Shown here in pieces: positions 46,144 through 55,353 of a stretch of 64,000 bases of DNA (positions are counted from its first letter, which is position 1; every line of letters starts with the position of its first letter). The DNA lies in the NCBI GenBank assembly GCA_017410245.1, contig JAFQRE010000022.1, positions 28,108 to 92,107 of the forward strand, read 5' to 3'. The position numbers were made by a program, and so were the translations under genes. This stretch comes from Bacteroidaceae bacterium. Lineage in GTDB: Bacteria; Bacteroidota; Bacteroidia; Bacteroidales; Barnesiellaceae_A. The notes beneath the pieces are model-generated. The model had not been told where the DNA came from. It saw only the letters and a list, made by a program, of their open reading frames with translations, and ran no database searches.

Positions 46144-46571
46144 GCTTGAATAAATATTTTCATTTGGCATGTAGCTATAGTCTCTTCATCGACATAGACT
46201 TCGGCCGCGATGAGAGTAATACCGGCGGCTTCGCCTACAATCTTGAGTTGGGTGTGCATAAATTCGCCAACTCGGGGCAGTCGCACAATCTTGCATTTCT
46301 TTACTTCACCGATAAAGCCCAATTTAGGCTCTTCGCCGAGTGTATAGGGCTTGTAGCCGGCAAATGCAGCGGCCGATTGTGCTATATGCTCAATCACACC
46401 GGGCTCACATAGCTCTCCATCACGACAGAAGATGTTGCTACTTTCTACATGCAAGCCTGTATCGGCGCACTCATCGTCGGCCCTGAAGAATGTATCGACC
46501 ATCACGATGGGTGCTCGTTGGGGAATGAGCTTGAATAGCTCACTCCCCGTAAGCAATGGTTGTGTTGTCAT
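46140..46571 (-). CDS. Hotdog dehydratase-like subunit with Glu but no His (ApeP-like)
   Basis: 143 residues from the ATG at 46571 (MTTQPLLTGSEL), 4 nt after the ACP stop. It follows the FabZ-type helix GVIEHIAQSAAAFAGYK with Glu61 retained, but the HFPGxP segment is replaced (SSNIFCRDGELCEPGV) so the His 14 residues before is absent. Resembles the ApeP dehydratase group of aryl polyene clusters. Complements the His-bearing subunit encoded two genes downstream. Confidence 0.8.
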   Translation of the reverse strand: MTTQPLLTGSELFKLIPQRAPIVMVDTFFRADDECADTGLHVESSNIFCRDGELCEPGVIEHIAQSAAAFAGYKPYTLGEEPKLGFIGEVKKCKIVRLPRVGEFMHTQLKIVGEAAGITLIAAEVYVDEETIATCQMKIFIQA

Positions 46572-46575
46572 ACAA

Positions 46576-46815
46576 TTACATTCTTTCGTGAACAAAGTCA
46601 TAGAGTGCACCGAAAGTCTTTACTTGTACGAGTTCGGTTCCTTTGATTTTAACACCAAATTCCGAGTCGATGAGAGCAACCATATCTACCAAGCTGAGGC
46701 TGTCGAGTTGCAAGGTCTCTTTGATGTCGGCCTCGGGTGTCATTTCTGATACTTCTACTTCAAACTCTTCAGAAAGTACTGTGTTGATTTTTTCAATAAG
46801 TGCTTCTTTTTCCAT
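46576..46815 (-). CDS. Acyl carrier protein
   Basis: 79 residues, all-helical and acidic, with the phosphopantetheine site LDSLSL at Ser39. It differs from housekeeping AcpP, being the dedicated carrier of the cluster. Its stop is 36 nt past the ketosynthase and 4 nt ahead of the dehydratase. Confidence 0.93.
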   Translation of the reverse strand: MEKEALIEKINTVLSEEFEVEVSEMTPEADIKETLQLDSLSLVDMVALIDSEFGVKIKGTELVQVKTFGALYDFVHERM

Positions 46816-46851
46816 TTCGATTTGTGTTATTGGTTTATGAATATTGTGATA

Positions 46852-48072
46852 TTATAGATTGCGTATGATGAGTGTTGAGTTGGTACCACCAAAGCCGAAT
46901 GAGTTGCTCAAGAAGGTGTCGAACTTCTTGTTGATGGTCTTTGACGGAATGAGAAGGTGTTGCGAGTCCTCATCGGGATTTTCGAAGTTGATGTTTCCGG
47001 CGATGAAGTCGTTTTTCATCATCAACATCGAGTATATCACCTCGCTGGCTCCGGCCATCCACATTTCATGACCTGTTTGTGACTTGGTGCTGGTAACTTC
47101 AATGCGGCTGTCGCCAATGACACGGTATATGGCTTTGGCTTCGTTGGCATCTCCCACCTTTGTAGATGTGGCGTGTGCATTGATGTAACCAATCTCATTG
47201 AGATTGATACCGGCACGAGCTATGGCCATCTGCAACGATTTTGTGGGGCCATCAACGTTGGGCGATGAGATGTGGTCGCCGTTTGACGAGAAACCATAGC
47301 TCAATATCTCGGCCAAAATGGGTGCACCACGACGTACGGCCGACTCATAGCTCTCGATGATGACAGTTGCGGCACCACCTCCGGGTACCAAGCCATCGCG
47401 GTCGCGGTCGAATGGGCGACATGCTTGTGTGGGATTGTCGATGCGTGTCGAGAAGGCCGATATGCCATCAAATGAGCCTACTGCGAAGGGATTGACCTCT
47501 TGTGCTCCACCGCACACAACGATGTCTTGCAAGCCGTTTTGTATGAGCAATGCTCCCAAGCCTATAGCGTGTGAGCCACTGGCACATGCTGCCGATACCG
47601 ATAGGTTGATACCACGCAACTTGAAGATGCAACCGAGGTTCATGGTTACGGTTGAGTTCATCGATTGGAAAATAGCTCCCGAGCCGCATAGTGTAGTGTC
47701 GCGTTTCTCGCGTATTTTGTCGCACGACTCCATTACGGGTATTGTTGAACTGTCGTTACCATAGATAAGACCTACATCGTTCTTGTCGAGGAAGTCTTGG
47801 TCTATTTGAGCTGCTCGCAGTGCATCTACTGTGGCACAGTATGCATACTTGGCTTGTTCGGGCATATATACTCGTTGCGAACGACTCAGCTCTTTCTTCA
47901 AGTCGGGTACTTCGAGATAGGCTGTCAATGGAGAACGGAAGCCAAGCTCTTGGCGTTGAGGATCTACTACTATACCCGATTTACCGGTGTAAAGCGAGTC
48001 GCGTACTTCGTCCAGTGTCTTACCCAAGCACGAATAGATACCCATGCCGGTTATTACTACTCTTTTGTACAT
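46852..48072 (-). CDS. Beta-ketoacyl-ACP synthase (FabB/FabF-like) of the cluster
   Basis: 406 residues of the thiolase fold with a full C-H-H triad: Cys163 in SAACASGSHA, His300 in NAHATST (Ala where HGTxT has Gly) and His335 in SQTGHEM. The only ketosynthase in the operon, whereas classical aryl polyene loci carry two or more (including a chain-length-factor partner). It starts 10 nt after the acyltransferase stop. Chain elongation by malonyl-ACP condensation is inferred. Confidence 0.92.
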   Translation of the reverse strand: MYKRVVITGMGIYSCLGKTLDEVRDSLYTGKSGIVVDPQRQELGFRSPLTAYLEVPDLKKELSRSQRVYMPEQAKYAYCATVDALRAAQIDQDFLDKNDVGLIYGNDSSTIPVMESCDKIREKRDTTLCGSGAIFQSMNSTVTMNLGCIFKLRGINLSVSAACASGSHAIGLGALLIQNGLQDIVVCGGAQEVNPFAVGSFDGISAFSTRIDNPTQACRPFDRDRDGLVPGGGAATVIIESYESAVRRGAPILAEILSYGFSSNGDHISSPNVDGPTKSLQMAIARAGINLNEIGYINAHATSTKVGDANEAKAIYRVIGDSRIEVTSTKSQTGHEMWMAGASEVIYSMLMMKNDFIAGNINFENPDEDSQHLLIPSKTINKKFDTFLSNSFGFGGTNSTLIIRNL

Positions 48073-48082
48073 AATGAATTCC

Positions 48083-49447
48083 TTAAATATTTTTTTTGAT
48101 TATTGTATTCAGTTTATTGTATAGTTGTTCTTTGAGATTGCGCAATTTGTTGCCTTTTGTGCTTTTGCTTAGGCAGTTGTAGCGAATGTTGTGTATGGTG
48201 CGTTTGAAGTTTTCTTTGTATCGCCATGCAAAGATGATGAGCAAGGGGGTGATGAGCACATAGGCTATGGCTACCCATACATTGGCCATACAGCAGCCTA
48301 TTATAAATGTGATGATGCACATCAACGGGAAAGTAAACAATGCACTGATGGCAAAGAGGAATGTGCCCTCAAACATGTGGTCTTTACTGAATTTCTTGAA
48401 GATGGCCATATCTATTGCGTATATGGGCCAAGCCGAGATGAGCGATACAAACCACAAGGGCGATATGAGCAACTGACCTATTAATGACACTATATTGGTT
48501 ATTAATGATGGGGTGTGGCGCAGGTTGTCGAATGTGATTTTAGCTTCGTCCAACTCTTCTTTGAGTTCCAATGCAGTAGCATAAGTTTGTTCTACGTTAT
48601 CGGGCGATGCCTGGTGAGCCTCTTCGAGCATGGCGCAGAGTTGCTTGTCGGTTATGAGTCTGTCGGGCAGATGGCAGGGACATACGCCTTCGCTCTTGGC
48701 GTAATCTACACCATAACTATTGCGAATAAAGTCTATTGCCTCGTAGTTTTCAATATCGGTAATGTTGAGCATGAGCGACTCTATCTGCTCTCTGACCAAT
48801 TTGTTTACCTCGCGTTGTGCTGTACGGGGCTTGGTCTTGTATAGCTCGTAGTAGGGCTTAAGCGATATGGGTGTGCCAAATTTTACTAAGAACTTGTTTT
48901 GAATACCGAAGTAGTGTGAGTAGTGATTGCACGATGGTAATATCTGCACGTCTTTCTCAAAGCCTCCCATTTCGGCAGCTTCAAAAGCCAGCTTGGTGTA
49001 TCCCAGCGAGAAGTTGCCCAACCAGTGTTTGTCTTGGTGTCCTGCCTCGGGAAACATTACTACGGTGTTGCCGTCTATGAGGGCGCGTTCCGACATCTTG
49101 AATGTCTCATTATTCTTTCCCAACGACTCCTCTCCATCGATGTTCATACGGAATGCCGGTAGCAATCCTATGGCACGCAAGAAGCTATTGGCCAGGGGCG
49201 AGATGGCAAAAACGTCGGCTCTTGTGATAAAATTGATTTTGCGGTCGTTTATTGTAAACAATATTCCTAACGGATCGTTGAGGCAGTTTTGATGGTTCGA
49301 CACGATGAGTAACGGAGTTCCGTCTGCAGGTATATTCTCGGGATTGATTATGTAAGTATCCCGATAATATACTTTGTTGTGCAATGAACGCAAATAAGCC
49401 TTAAATAGCTTATATACAATGCTTAAACGATTGTTTTTGCTATCCAT
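48083..49447 (-). CDS. PlsC-like membrane acyltransferase
   Basis: 454 residues from the ATG at 49447 (MDSKNNRLS); the preceding frame begins with TTG two codons earlier. Acyltransferase motif NHQNCLNDPLG near residues 52-62, with five rather than four residues between His and Asp, and FPEAGHQ near 139. The C-terminal third has three or four hydrophobic helices. Likely transfers the polyene acyl group onto a lipid or sugar acceptor (inference). First gene of the ten-gene operon; a reverse TAATTTTG-like box is at 49503-49510. Confidence 0.83.
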   Translation of the reverse strand: MDSKNNRLSIVYKLFKAYLRSLHNKVYYRDTYIINPENIPADGTPLLIVSNHQNCLNDPLGILFTINDRKINFITRADVFAISPLANSFLRAIGLLPAFRMNIDGEESLGKNNETFKMSERALIDGNTVVMFPEAGHQDKHWLGNFSLGYTKLAFEAAEMGGFEKDVQILPSCNHYSHYFGIQNKFLVKFGTPISLKPYYELYKTKPRTAQREVNKLVREQIESLMLNITDIENYEAIDFIRNSYGVDYAKSEGVCPCHLPDRLITDKQLCAMLEEAHQASPDNVEQTYATALELKEELDEAKITFDNLRHTPSLITNIVSLIGQLLISPLWFVSLISAWPIYAIDMAIFKKFSKDHMFEGTFLFAISALFTFPLMCIITFIIGCCMANVWVAIAYVLITPLLIIFAWRYKENFKRTIHNIRYNCLSKSTKGNKLRNLKEQLYNKLNTIIKKNI

Positions 49448-49633
49448 ATTCAAAAACGTAATGATGATAAATTCCTAATAAAATGTAGTTTAGTTCAATT
49501 TGCAAAATTACGCTGTTATTTTTTTATATCGATGTTCTATTTATGCTTTTGTATGTTCTGTTTTTTGCTCCTGTAGTGCAGTGATGTATGCAATAGGAAC
49601 TTGATATATGCCTCGATAGTACCTTTGAAAAGT

Positions 49634-50542
49634 TCAGTCAAACATTTCTCGATATTGCATGGGTGTCATACCAAGGTGGCGTTTGACGTATGTGCCAAAG
49701 AACGATGGGTTGGGGAATTGTAACTCCTCTGCTATTTCTTTGATACTCATCGAAGAGTTTTTCAAATACTCTTTTATACATTCTATTGCTATGGAATGAA
49801 TGATTTTGTTGGGAGTCTTGCCACTCAAGAGCGATATATGCTTGTTTAATGATGTGGGGGTACAGCATAGTTCGTTGGCATAGAACGCTACCGACCGGTG
49901 CACTCCTCCATCGGCTACAACCAATCGCATGAAGCGTTCAAATAAGACATACGATTGCACTTCGGCTTTGGAGGGTTCATTGAGGCTGTTGGCCAAGTAT
50001 TGTTTCATGCTCGATAAGATGTCGCATAGAAGGGCCGAGAAGATGTGATTGACGGTCTCGTTTTTGTAGTATGAGTCTTTTCTTGCAATGACCGATCGCA
50101 GTAGGTTGTTGTAGTGTGTAATGCTGATGTTGCGTTCGCGACCGATGAAGATGATAGGATTGTTGCGGAGTGCTTGTATCATTTGCCATACCTCCGACTT
50201 GTTGTGCAGGGTGCGTTGAAAAATGCTGGTCGAGAATGCCAATATATACACATCGGAGGATTGTTTGGTTGCCGGTGTTATGGGGCTTATTACTGTTCCG
50301 GGTAGCAATATTGCATATTCGTCGCCCTTAATGGTGTATTCCGAGTGGTTGATGTTGAAACGGAGTGTGCCTCGGGAGCAACACACCAGCAACATGCATT
50401 CGAGCATTATTGGGTCGGAAGAGAGTGCTATCTCTTCTTTTATCTTTCGCACTATCAGTACATCGCCGGTATAGAATACTTTATGTGCAAAGGTGCGTTG
50501 AATGTCTTCAAGCGTGAGTGTTCTCAGTTCTTTGATGCGCAT
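49634..50542 (-). CDS. AraC family transcriptional regulator upstream of the polyene operon
   Basis: 302 residues: a cupin-like N-terminal domain (about 20-150) and an AraC DNA-binding domain at about 195-300 (LCCTPTSLNKHISLLSGKTPNKI, then LQFPNPSFFGTYVKRHLGMTPMQYRE). Same strand as the operon and 186 nt upstream of it, so it is a plausible regulator by position only. The histidine-kinase gene lies 89 nt upstream. Confidence 0.85.
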   Translation of the reverse strand: MRIKELRTLTLEDIQRTFAHKVFYTGDVLIVRKIKEEIALSSDPIMLECMLLVCCSRGTLRFNINHSEYTIKGDEYAILLPGTVISPITPATKQSSDVYILAFSTSIFQRTLHNKSEVWQMIQALRNNPIIFIGRERNISITHYNNLLRSVIARKDSYYKNETVNHIFSALLCDILSSMKQYLANSLNEPSKAEVQSYVLFERFMRLVVADGGVHRSVAFYANELCCTPTSLNKHISLLSGKTPNKIIHSIAIECIKEYLKNSSMSIKEIAEELQFPNPSFFGTYVKRHLGMTPMQYREMFD

Positions 50543-50631
50543 GGTTGTCTGTTCCCTTTCATGTTATGCAACGACAAAGGTTGTAAAAAAAAAGGAACAA
50601 TGCACTATATTTAACATTTTCTAATGCAATG

Positions 50632-51783
50632 CTATGCTTTATGCAACTCTATGCGGAAGGTTGTACCAGCACCGAGTTCCGACTCTTTGATGTAGATGCG
50701 TCCGTTGTGGTACTCTTCGATAATGCGTTTGGCCAGCGTAAGACCGAGTCCCCAACCTCGTTTTTTGGTTGTAAAGCCGGGTTTGAAGATGTTGTCGAAG
50801 TCTTTGCGAGCAATGCCTTTGCCGGTATCTGCTATGTCAATATATATGCGCTTGTTGTCGGAGGTGAGATTGACATCGATTTTGCCCTCGCCACCCATGG
50901 CATCTACTGCGTTTTTGCAAAGATTTTCTATTACCCATTCTACCAATGCGCGACATAGCATTGCGCCTTCGGCATCGTGGGGGAGGTGAAGGTTGAGTTT
51001 TACTTTTTTCGATATGCGGGTACTCATATAGTTACAAGTCTCTTCGAGCAGCTCGTTGATGTATATGAGCTCTTTCTCGGGTATCGAGCCTATCTTAGAG
51101 AAACGTTCGGCAATGGTAGAGAGGCGCTTTACGTCTTTGTCCATGTCGGTTACTATCGATTGGTCTATCGAGTCGTTTATCTTGAGCAATTCAATCCAAG
51201 CCATCAGCGACGAGATGGGTGTGCCCAGTTGATGCGCAGTCTCTTTCGACAATCCCACCCACACTTTGTTTTGTTCGGCACGTTTTACGCTCACGAGGCC
51301 TACATAAGCTATCAGTGCAAAGAGTATCATGACCAATAGTTGAATGTAGGGATAGTAGGAGAGTTGCTTCAGCAACACAGAGTCTTCGTAGTAGAGTATT
51401 TGCTTCTCTCCATCGCCAAGGTCTATATCTATGCTCGAGCCGTTCTTGATGAGCGATTGGAGCTTGCGCGACAGAAAGCCTGTTGTGTCGGAGGTGTTGA
51501 TCGCTATGTTGGAGTATTGCACTATCTCATCACCCTCGGCAACTATAACGGGTATGGTAGTATTACTCTGTATGATGGTGAGTATCAGTTCTATATTGCT
51601 GTCGATATCGCCCGAGGCCAATTCGCTTGTTGCTGCGGCCCATATCTCCATTTTGTTGCGTTCTTCCAGTTCCAATTTTTTCACCAGATTGTTTGATATC
51701 CACAATGAGCCACCCACCAATACGATGGCTACCAAGAAAAATATATATTTACCTATGCGGCTGTTGAAATAGAAGTAGTGCAT
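50632..51783 (-). CDS. Sensor histidine kinase (orphan)
   Basis: 383 residues. Two transmembrane helices (about 10-30 and 145-165) flank a periplasmic sensor loop. The dimerisation/phosphoacceptor segment KETAHQLGTPISSL has the phosphorylatable His near 185. The HATPase has N-box ENLCKNAVDAMGG, G1 DTGKGIA and G2 GWGLGLTLAKRII. No receiver-domain gene adjoins it; the next gene downstream is the AraC regulator and then the polyene operon. Confidence 0.9.
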   Translation of the reverse strand: MHYFYFNSRIGKYIFFLVAIVLVGGSLWISNNLVKKLELEERNKMEIWAAATSELASGDIDSNIELILTIIQSNTTIPVIVAEGDEIVQYSNIAINTSDTTGFLSRKLQSLIKNGSSIDIDLGDGEKQILYYEDSVLLKQLSYYPYIQLLVMILFALIAYVGLVSVKRAEQNKVWVGLSKETAHQLGTPISSLMAWIELLKINDSIDQSIVTDMDKDVKRLSTIAERFSKIGSIPEKELIYINELLEETCNYMSTRISKKVKLNLHLPHDAEGAMLCRALVEWVIENLCKNAVDAMGGEGKIDVNLTSDNKRIYIDIADTGKGIARKDFDNIFKPGFTTKKRGWGLGLTLAKRIIEEYHNGRIYIKESELGAGTTFRIELHKA

Positions 51784-51883
51784 ATAAGTTATCTGTAAGA
51801 TAGTGTTTACATTACTAACGCAATGCGGTGCTGTTTATTGTGATAGCAAATGTGTTTATGCGTATGGTGATATGGCCAACGCA

Positions 51884-51920
51884 CAAAAAGACCTTGCCGA
51901 TATCGCATCGACAAGGTCTA
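51884..51920 (-). terminator. Terminator of the 984-residue surface protein gene
   Basis: AGACCTTG (51889-51896) pairs with CAAGGTCT (51912-51919), with an inner CGATATCG palindrome; a T run follows on the minus strand. It lies 35 nt past the stop. Confidence 0.8.
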
Positions 51921-51954
51921 AATCAGTTCAAGTACTTATTTAAAGAAAAATCTA

Positions 51955-54909
51955 TTATAGTACGCGACCAATCACTTCGTTGCGTATGTTTTTTCCTGCA
52001 TCGGCATCAGTACAACCTGTTGTACCCGATACGCTAACATTGGTAGCTGAGCAGTTTACAACATTTGCGGCTATGGCGGCACCTACTATTTGGCCGGCAT
52101 CGCGGTCGGCTTTAATGGTAGAGTTGCTTGCAGTGCAATCTTTGACAAGGTTGCCCGAGTTGCCGGCATAACCTACTATTGCACCTACTTTGTTACCGCA
52201 CGATACGCTATTGTGCTCTGCAACGATAGTAGCATTGTTTACGTGGCAATCGATGATATTGCAATTGTCCCACTCCATGTAGCCGGCTATTGCACCTACA
52301 TAGTGTTGTGCATAGATTTCGGCACCTTCTATATTTACACCTTTGATGGTGGCAGCTTGTATCCAACCAAACAATCCCGAAGAGTAACTACCGCCTTTAT
52401 CGGTAGTGTCGATAGAAAGGTTGCTGATGGTGTGACCTTTGCCATCGAATGTGCCTTTGAAGTATGCGTTGCCTGTTTGTCCGATGGGTTCCCAGTCGAT
52501 ACCGGCGAGGTCGATGTCGGCACCCAACTCTACTGTTTTACCGGCAAAGTTGTTCTTATCGACATTTACCAACTTGGCAAATGTTTGCAAGCCTTTGGCC
52601 GACTTGATGAGGTACTTGCCGTCTTGCATATCTATACCATCGATGGTTACAGTTCCGGTATATCCTTTATCACCGGCTACGGTGTTGTGGTTAGCGGCAA
52701 CGTCGTTGATAGTAACATTATTTACAGCTACATTGTCGAGTGTGGCCATGCAACCATAGGCGCGACCTACAACAGCACCGCGTTTGTGAGCTGCCTCACC
52801 TCCACTCAATGTAGAGTTGTTGATTGATGAGTTCTTGATGGTAATGTTGGTTGTGCCCGAACCGACAAATCCAATAAATCCACCAATTGTTCCGGGTGAT
52901 TGTATTGTAGCATTGTAGATGTTTACGTTGTCAATTGTGATGTTGGCTGCATTTTGTACGTCTGACCACACTGCTGCTGCAAAAGATGCACCAGTGGCAG
53001 TAATGTTTTCGATGGTTACATTCTTGATGAGTTTTTCACCGCTATTGGCATCACCGCGGAAGAGAGCTGTGGCGTATCCACCTTGTTCGGCAGCAACTAC
53101 GTTTGAGATTTTGTGGCCTTGGCCATCGAAGGTTGAGTTGCCCCACATCTCGATGGGGTGTGTCATTGTTGCGCCAGCAAAGTCGATGTCGGCTGTGAGG
53201 ATAATGATCTTGTTAGATGCAGTAAGGTTGCCCAATTGAGCGGCAGTAGATACCATCACAACGCTGCTGAGGTCTGTTTTTACAACTTCAACATCTGCGC
53301 CAACAGTAACACCGGCGGGCGATGCTTGGCCACCTATAGCTGCTTGGATTGAACTTTCACCACGTCTCTCGGCATAGAAAGCCTCTATTTTGGTTGAGTT
53401 TACCTCGCAATCTTCTGCTGTAACAGTACCTACGGGACGACCTATAAGACCGGCTACGAAGCCCGACTCGTTATCAACAGCATAGTTGTGCAAGTAGCTC
53501 TCCGATACCGAACAGTTTTTCATATTAACAGTAGTACCGCTTGCAACAAAACCCACAAGACCACCTACCGATTGCACACCGCACAAGTCGGCATTCACAA
53601 CGTGTACGTTTTCCAATGTGAGAGTCATATTGTTTTGAGTGTCGCCAAAGATAGCTCCAACATATCCTTGATTTTCATTACCGCATTCGGCAATCACGTT
53701 TTCGATAGTAAGATTTTTTACAGTAGCATCTGCTTGAGGGCAGAGTAAACCGTTAGAGTAGTATGATGCACCGCAAAGCAAGGTCATGTTTGACATGGTA
53801 AATCCTTGTCCGTCGAGTGTTCCTTTAAAGCCTAAGCCTGTAACTTCGTAACCATTGAAATCGATATTGGCGGTCAATTTGATATTTTTGCCATTCAGAT
53901 TTTTGCCTTTGAGCCATGCCCACTCGGCAGCCGACGAGATGAGGTATTCGGTTGCAGTAGCCTGAGGCTCAACCTTTGTTACACCGTCCCAAGTAGCTGA
54001 GTTGTCGTTGTCGGGCTCGTTGTAGTCGGGCTCAATCTCAACATCGAAGTCGATGCCTTGAGTCAAGAGAGCACCATAGATGTTGGTACGGTAGTTGGCT
54101 TGTACGGGAATACCTGTGTATGTGCGAGTGTATTCGGGCTTGGCAGTTGCATCTGCTGCAGCATCGTATGAGAATGTAACGTCAACAACGGCTTTGTCTT
54201 TACCTACGAGCAGGTAGTTCATAGCCAAGTAGTAGTAATCTGCAACGGGGAATGTTTCGCTTGCGGGACGAGCTGCAAAAGCAAATGTTTGTTTTGTGGC
54301 TGTACCTTCTACAATACCTGTGGCAAGGTTGAGAGTGCTGTAAACGGGCACTGTTACTTGAGTGTAGTCTGCGCTTACACCATCGAGTTTGTTAAGGTCG
54401 TTGGTACCGATGTTGAGTTGAGCGAAAGGACGACGGAGTTTTACAGTCTCAGTCTTGTTGGCTTTCTCTACTTGTACCGGGTGGTAGCAGTAGAAGGCAT
54501 CGCGGTTTTCATCGTTGCTTGTGGCATTGGTGTAAACGACCGACAATTTTTGAGTCTCAAAATCTACATTGTAGGGCGCACCTTCGGCCTCGGCCCAGAA
54601 GAGTACGTTGTAATTCTTACCTGCTGCCAGTTGAATGCTTACGCTGGCTTTACCCTCAGATAGGGTAGCATCGCCTGAGAGTAGCTCTCCATTGCGTTTT
54701 ACAGGTGTGTTGTCTTCGTTATAGACAGCCCACTGTAGATTTTTAGCTGTCAAGCCATCGCTGTAGGCACGAGTTGCGATTTGAGGTGTGCCTACCTCAA
54801 AGGTAACAACAGCATCATTACCGTCAACAAAGACCTCGTCTTGCTGACAAGATGTTGCCAACAGCAGGGTAGCTGCAGCAAACATGCTGAACATGAAATT
54901 TTTTTTCAT
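51955..54909 (-). CDS. Large fimbrillin-like surface lipoprotein with GLUG-type repeats
   Basis: 984 residues. Lipoprotein signal MKKNFMFSMFAAATLLLATSC with Gln-Gln-Asp-Glu after the Cys. Residues ~30-310 resemble the DUF6562/fimbrillin-like domain (VTFEVGTPQIATRAYSDG, LRRPFAQLNIGTNDL, YRTNIYGALLT). About 320-980 is a right-handed beta-helix-like array of GLUG-type units (VGGLVGF, VGAIAGYMEWDNC, GTIGGFIGFVGSG). Probably adhesive or structural; not an Mfa/Fim operon, since no partner genes flank it. Confidence 0.8.
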   Translation of the reverse strand: MKKNFMFSMFAAATLLLATSCQQDEVFVDGNDAVVTFEVGTPQIATRAYSDGLTAKNLQWAVYNEDNTPVKRNGELLSGDATLSEGKASVSIQLAAGKNYNVLFWAEAEGAPYNVDFETQKLSVVYTNATSNDENRDAFYCYHPVQVEKANKTETVKLRRPFAQLNIGTNDLNKLDGVSADYTQVTVPVYSTLNLATGIVEGTATKQTFAFAARPASETFPVADYYYLAMNYLLVGKDKAVVDVTFSYDAAADATAKPEYTRTYTGIPVQANYRTNIYGALLTQGIDFDVEIEPDYNEPDNDNSATWDGVTKVEPQATATEYLISSAAEWAWLKGKNLNGKNIKLTANIDFNGYEVTGLGFKGTLDGQGFTMSNMTLLCGASYYSNGLLCPQADATVKNLTIENVIAECGNENQGYVGAIFGDTQNNMTLTLENVHVVNADLCGVQSVGGLVGFVASGTTVNMKNCSVSESYLHNYAVDNESGFVAGLIGRPVGTVTAEDCEVNSTKIEAFYAERRGESSIQAAIGGQASPAGVTVGADVEVVKTDLSSVVMVSTAAQLGNLTASNKIIILTADIDFAGATMTHPIEMWGNSTFDGQGHKISNVVAAEQGGYATALFRGDANSGEKLIKNVTIENITATGASFAAAVWSDVQNAANITIDNVNIYNATIQSPGTIGGFIGFVGSGTTNITIKNSSINNSTLSGGEAAHKRGAVVGRAYGCMATLDNVAVNNVTINDVAANHNTVAGDKGYTGTVTIDGIDMQDGKYLIKSAKGLQTFAKLVNVDKNNFAGKTVELGADIDLAGIDWEPIGQTGNAYFKGTFDGKGHTISNLSIDTTDKGGSYSSGLFGWIQAATIKGVNIEGAEIYAQHYVGAIAGYMEWDNCNIIDCHVNNATIVAEHNSVSCGNKVGAIVGYAGNSGNLVKDCTASNSTIKADRDAGQIVGAAIAANVVNCSATNVSVSGTTGCTDADAGKNIRNEVIGRVL

Positions 54910-55006
54910 AACAATTTAAGTACTTAATAAATGAATAAAAATATGTGTAAAATATTGTAATATACGATGTTGTAAGATATGCTGGCTGTTGTTGCTCAAT
55001 ATTGTA

Positions 55007-55031
55007 GCCTTGCAATATGATATTGTAAGGC
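55007..55031 (-). promoter_or_regulatory. Hairpin in the leader of the 984-residue surface protein gene
   Basis: GCCTTGCAATAT (55007-55018) pairs with ATATTGTAAGGC (55020-55031) with one mismatch and a 1-nt centre. Too palindromic and loop-poor for a classical terminator. It may be an operator for a dimeric regulator or an mRNA stem. Confidence 0.5.
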
Positions 55032-55316
55032 ATATCCTATTCCCAATCGATTTGCAAATGTAAATATTATATATCGAAATTACCCCCCCGATGGTTAAAT
55101 TGTGTTAATTTGCGAAAAATGCCTTTCTGATGTAGTGTGGGCGAGTATAAAATAGGTGTTGAGAATGCGGTTGGGACAATCTTGTACTTAAGTATCTGGT
55201 GAAAATATAGGGATAAATGTGTGTCCTATGATTGATGTGTTGTGACGAGTTAGATTCTTGGACTATATGATGCGCTCTGAAATACTCTATGGCCTATGTA
55301 CGCCTCATTGGCCCAC

Positions 55317-55353
55317 AAAAAAAGCCTCGCTCCTTGGTGTAGGAACGAGGCTA
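55317..55353 (-). terminator. gapA terminator
   Basis: AGCCTCG (55323-55329) pairs with CGAGGCT (55346-55352), with CTCC/GGA inside, followed by a run of seven T on the minus strand. Confidence 0.88.

Noticed and set aside
40012..49447. Ordinary fatty-acid synthesis operon
   Set aside because: The MMPL exporter, LolA-like carrier, CrtI-like enzyme, paired dehydratases and thioesterase, and the absence of FabD, FabH and FabI, fit a secondary lipid or polyene cluster better.
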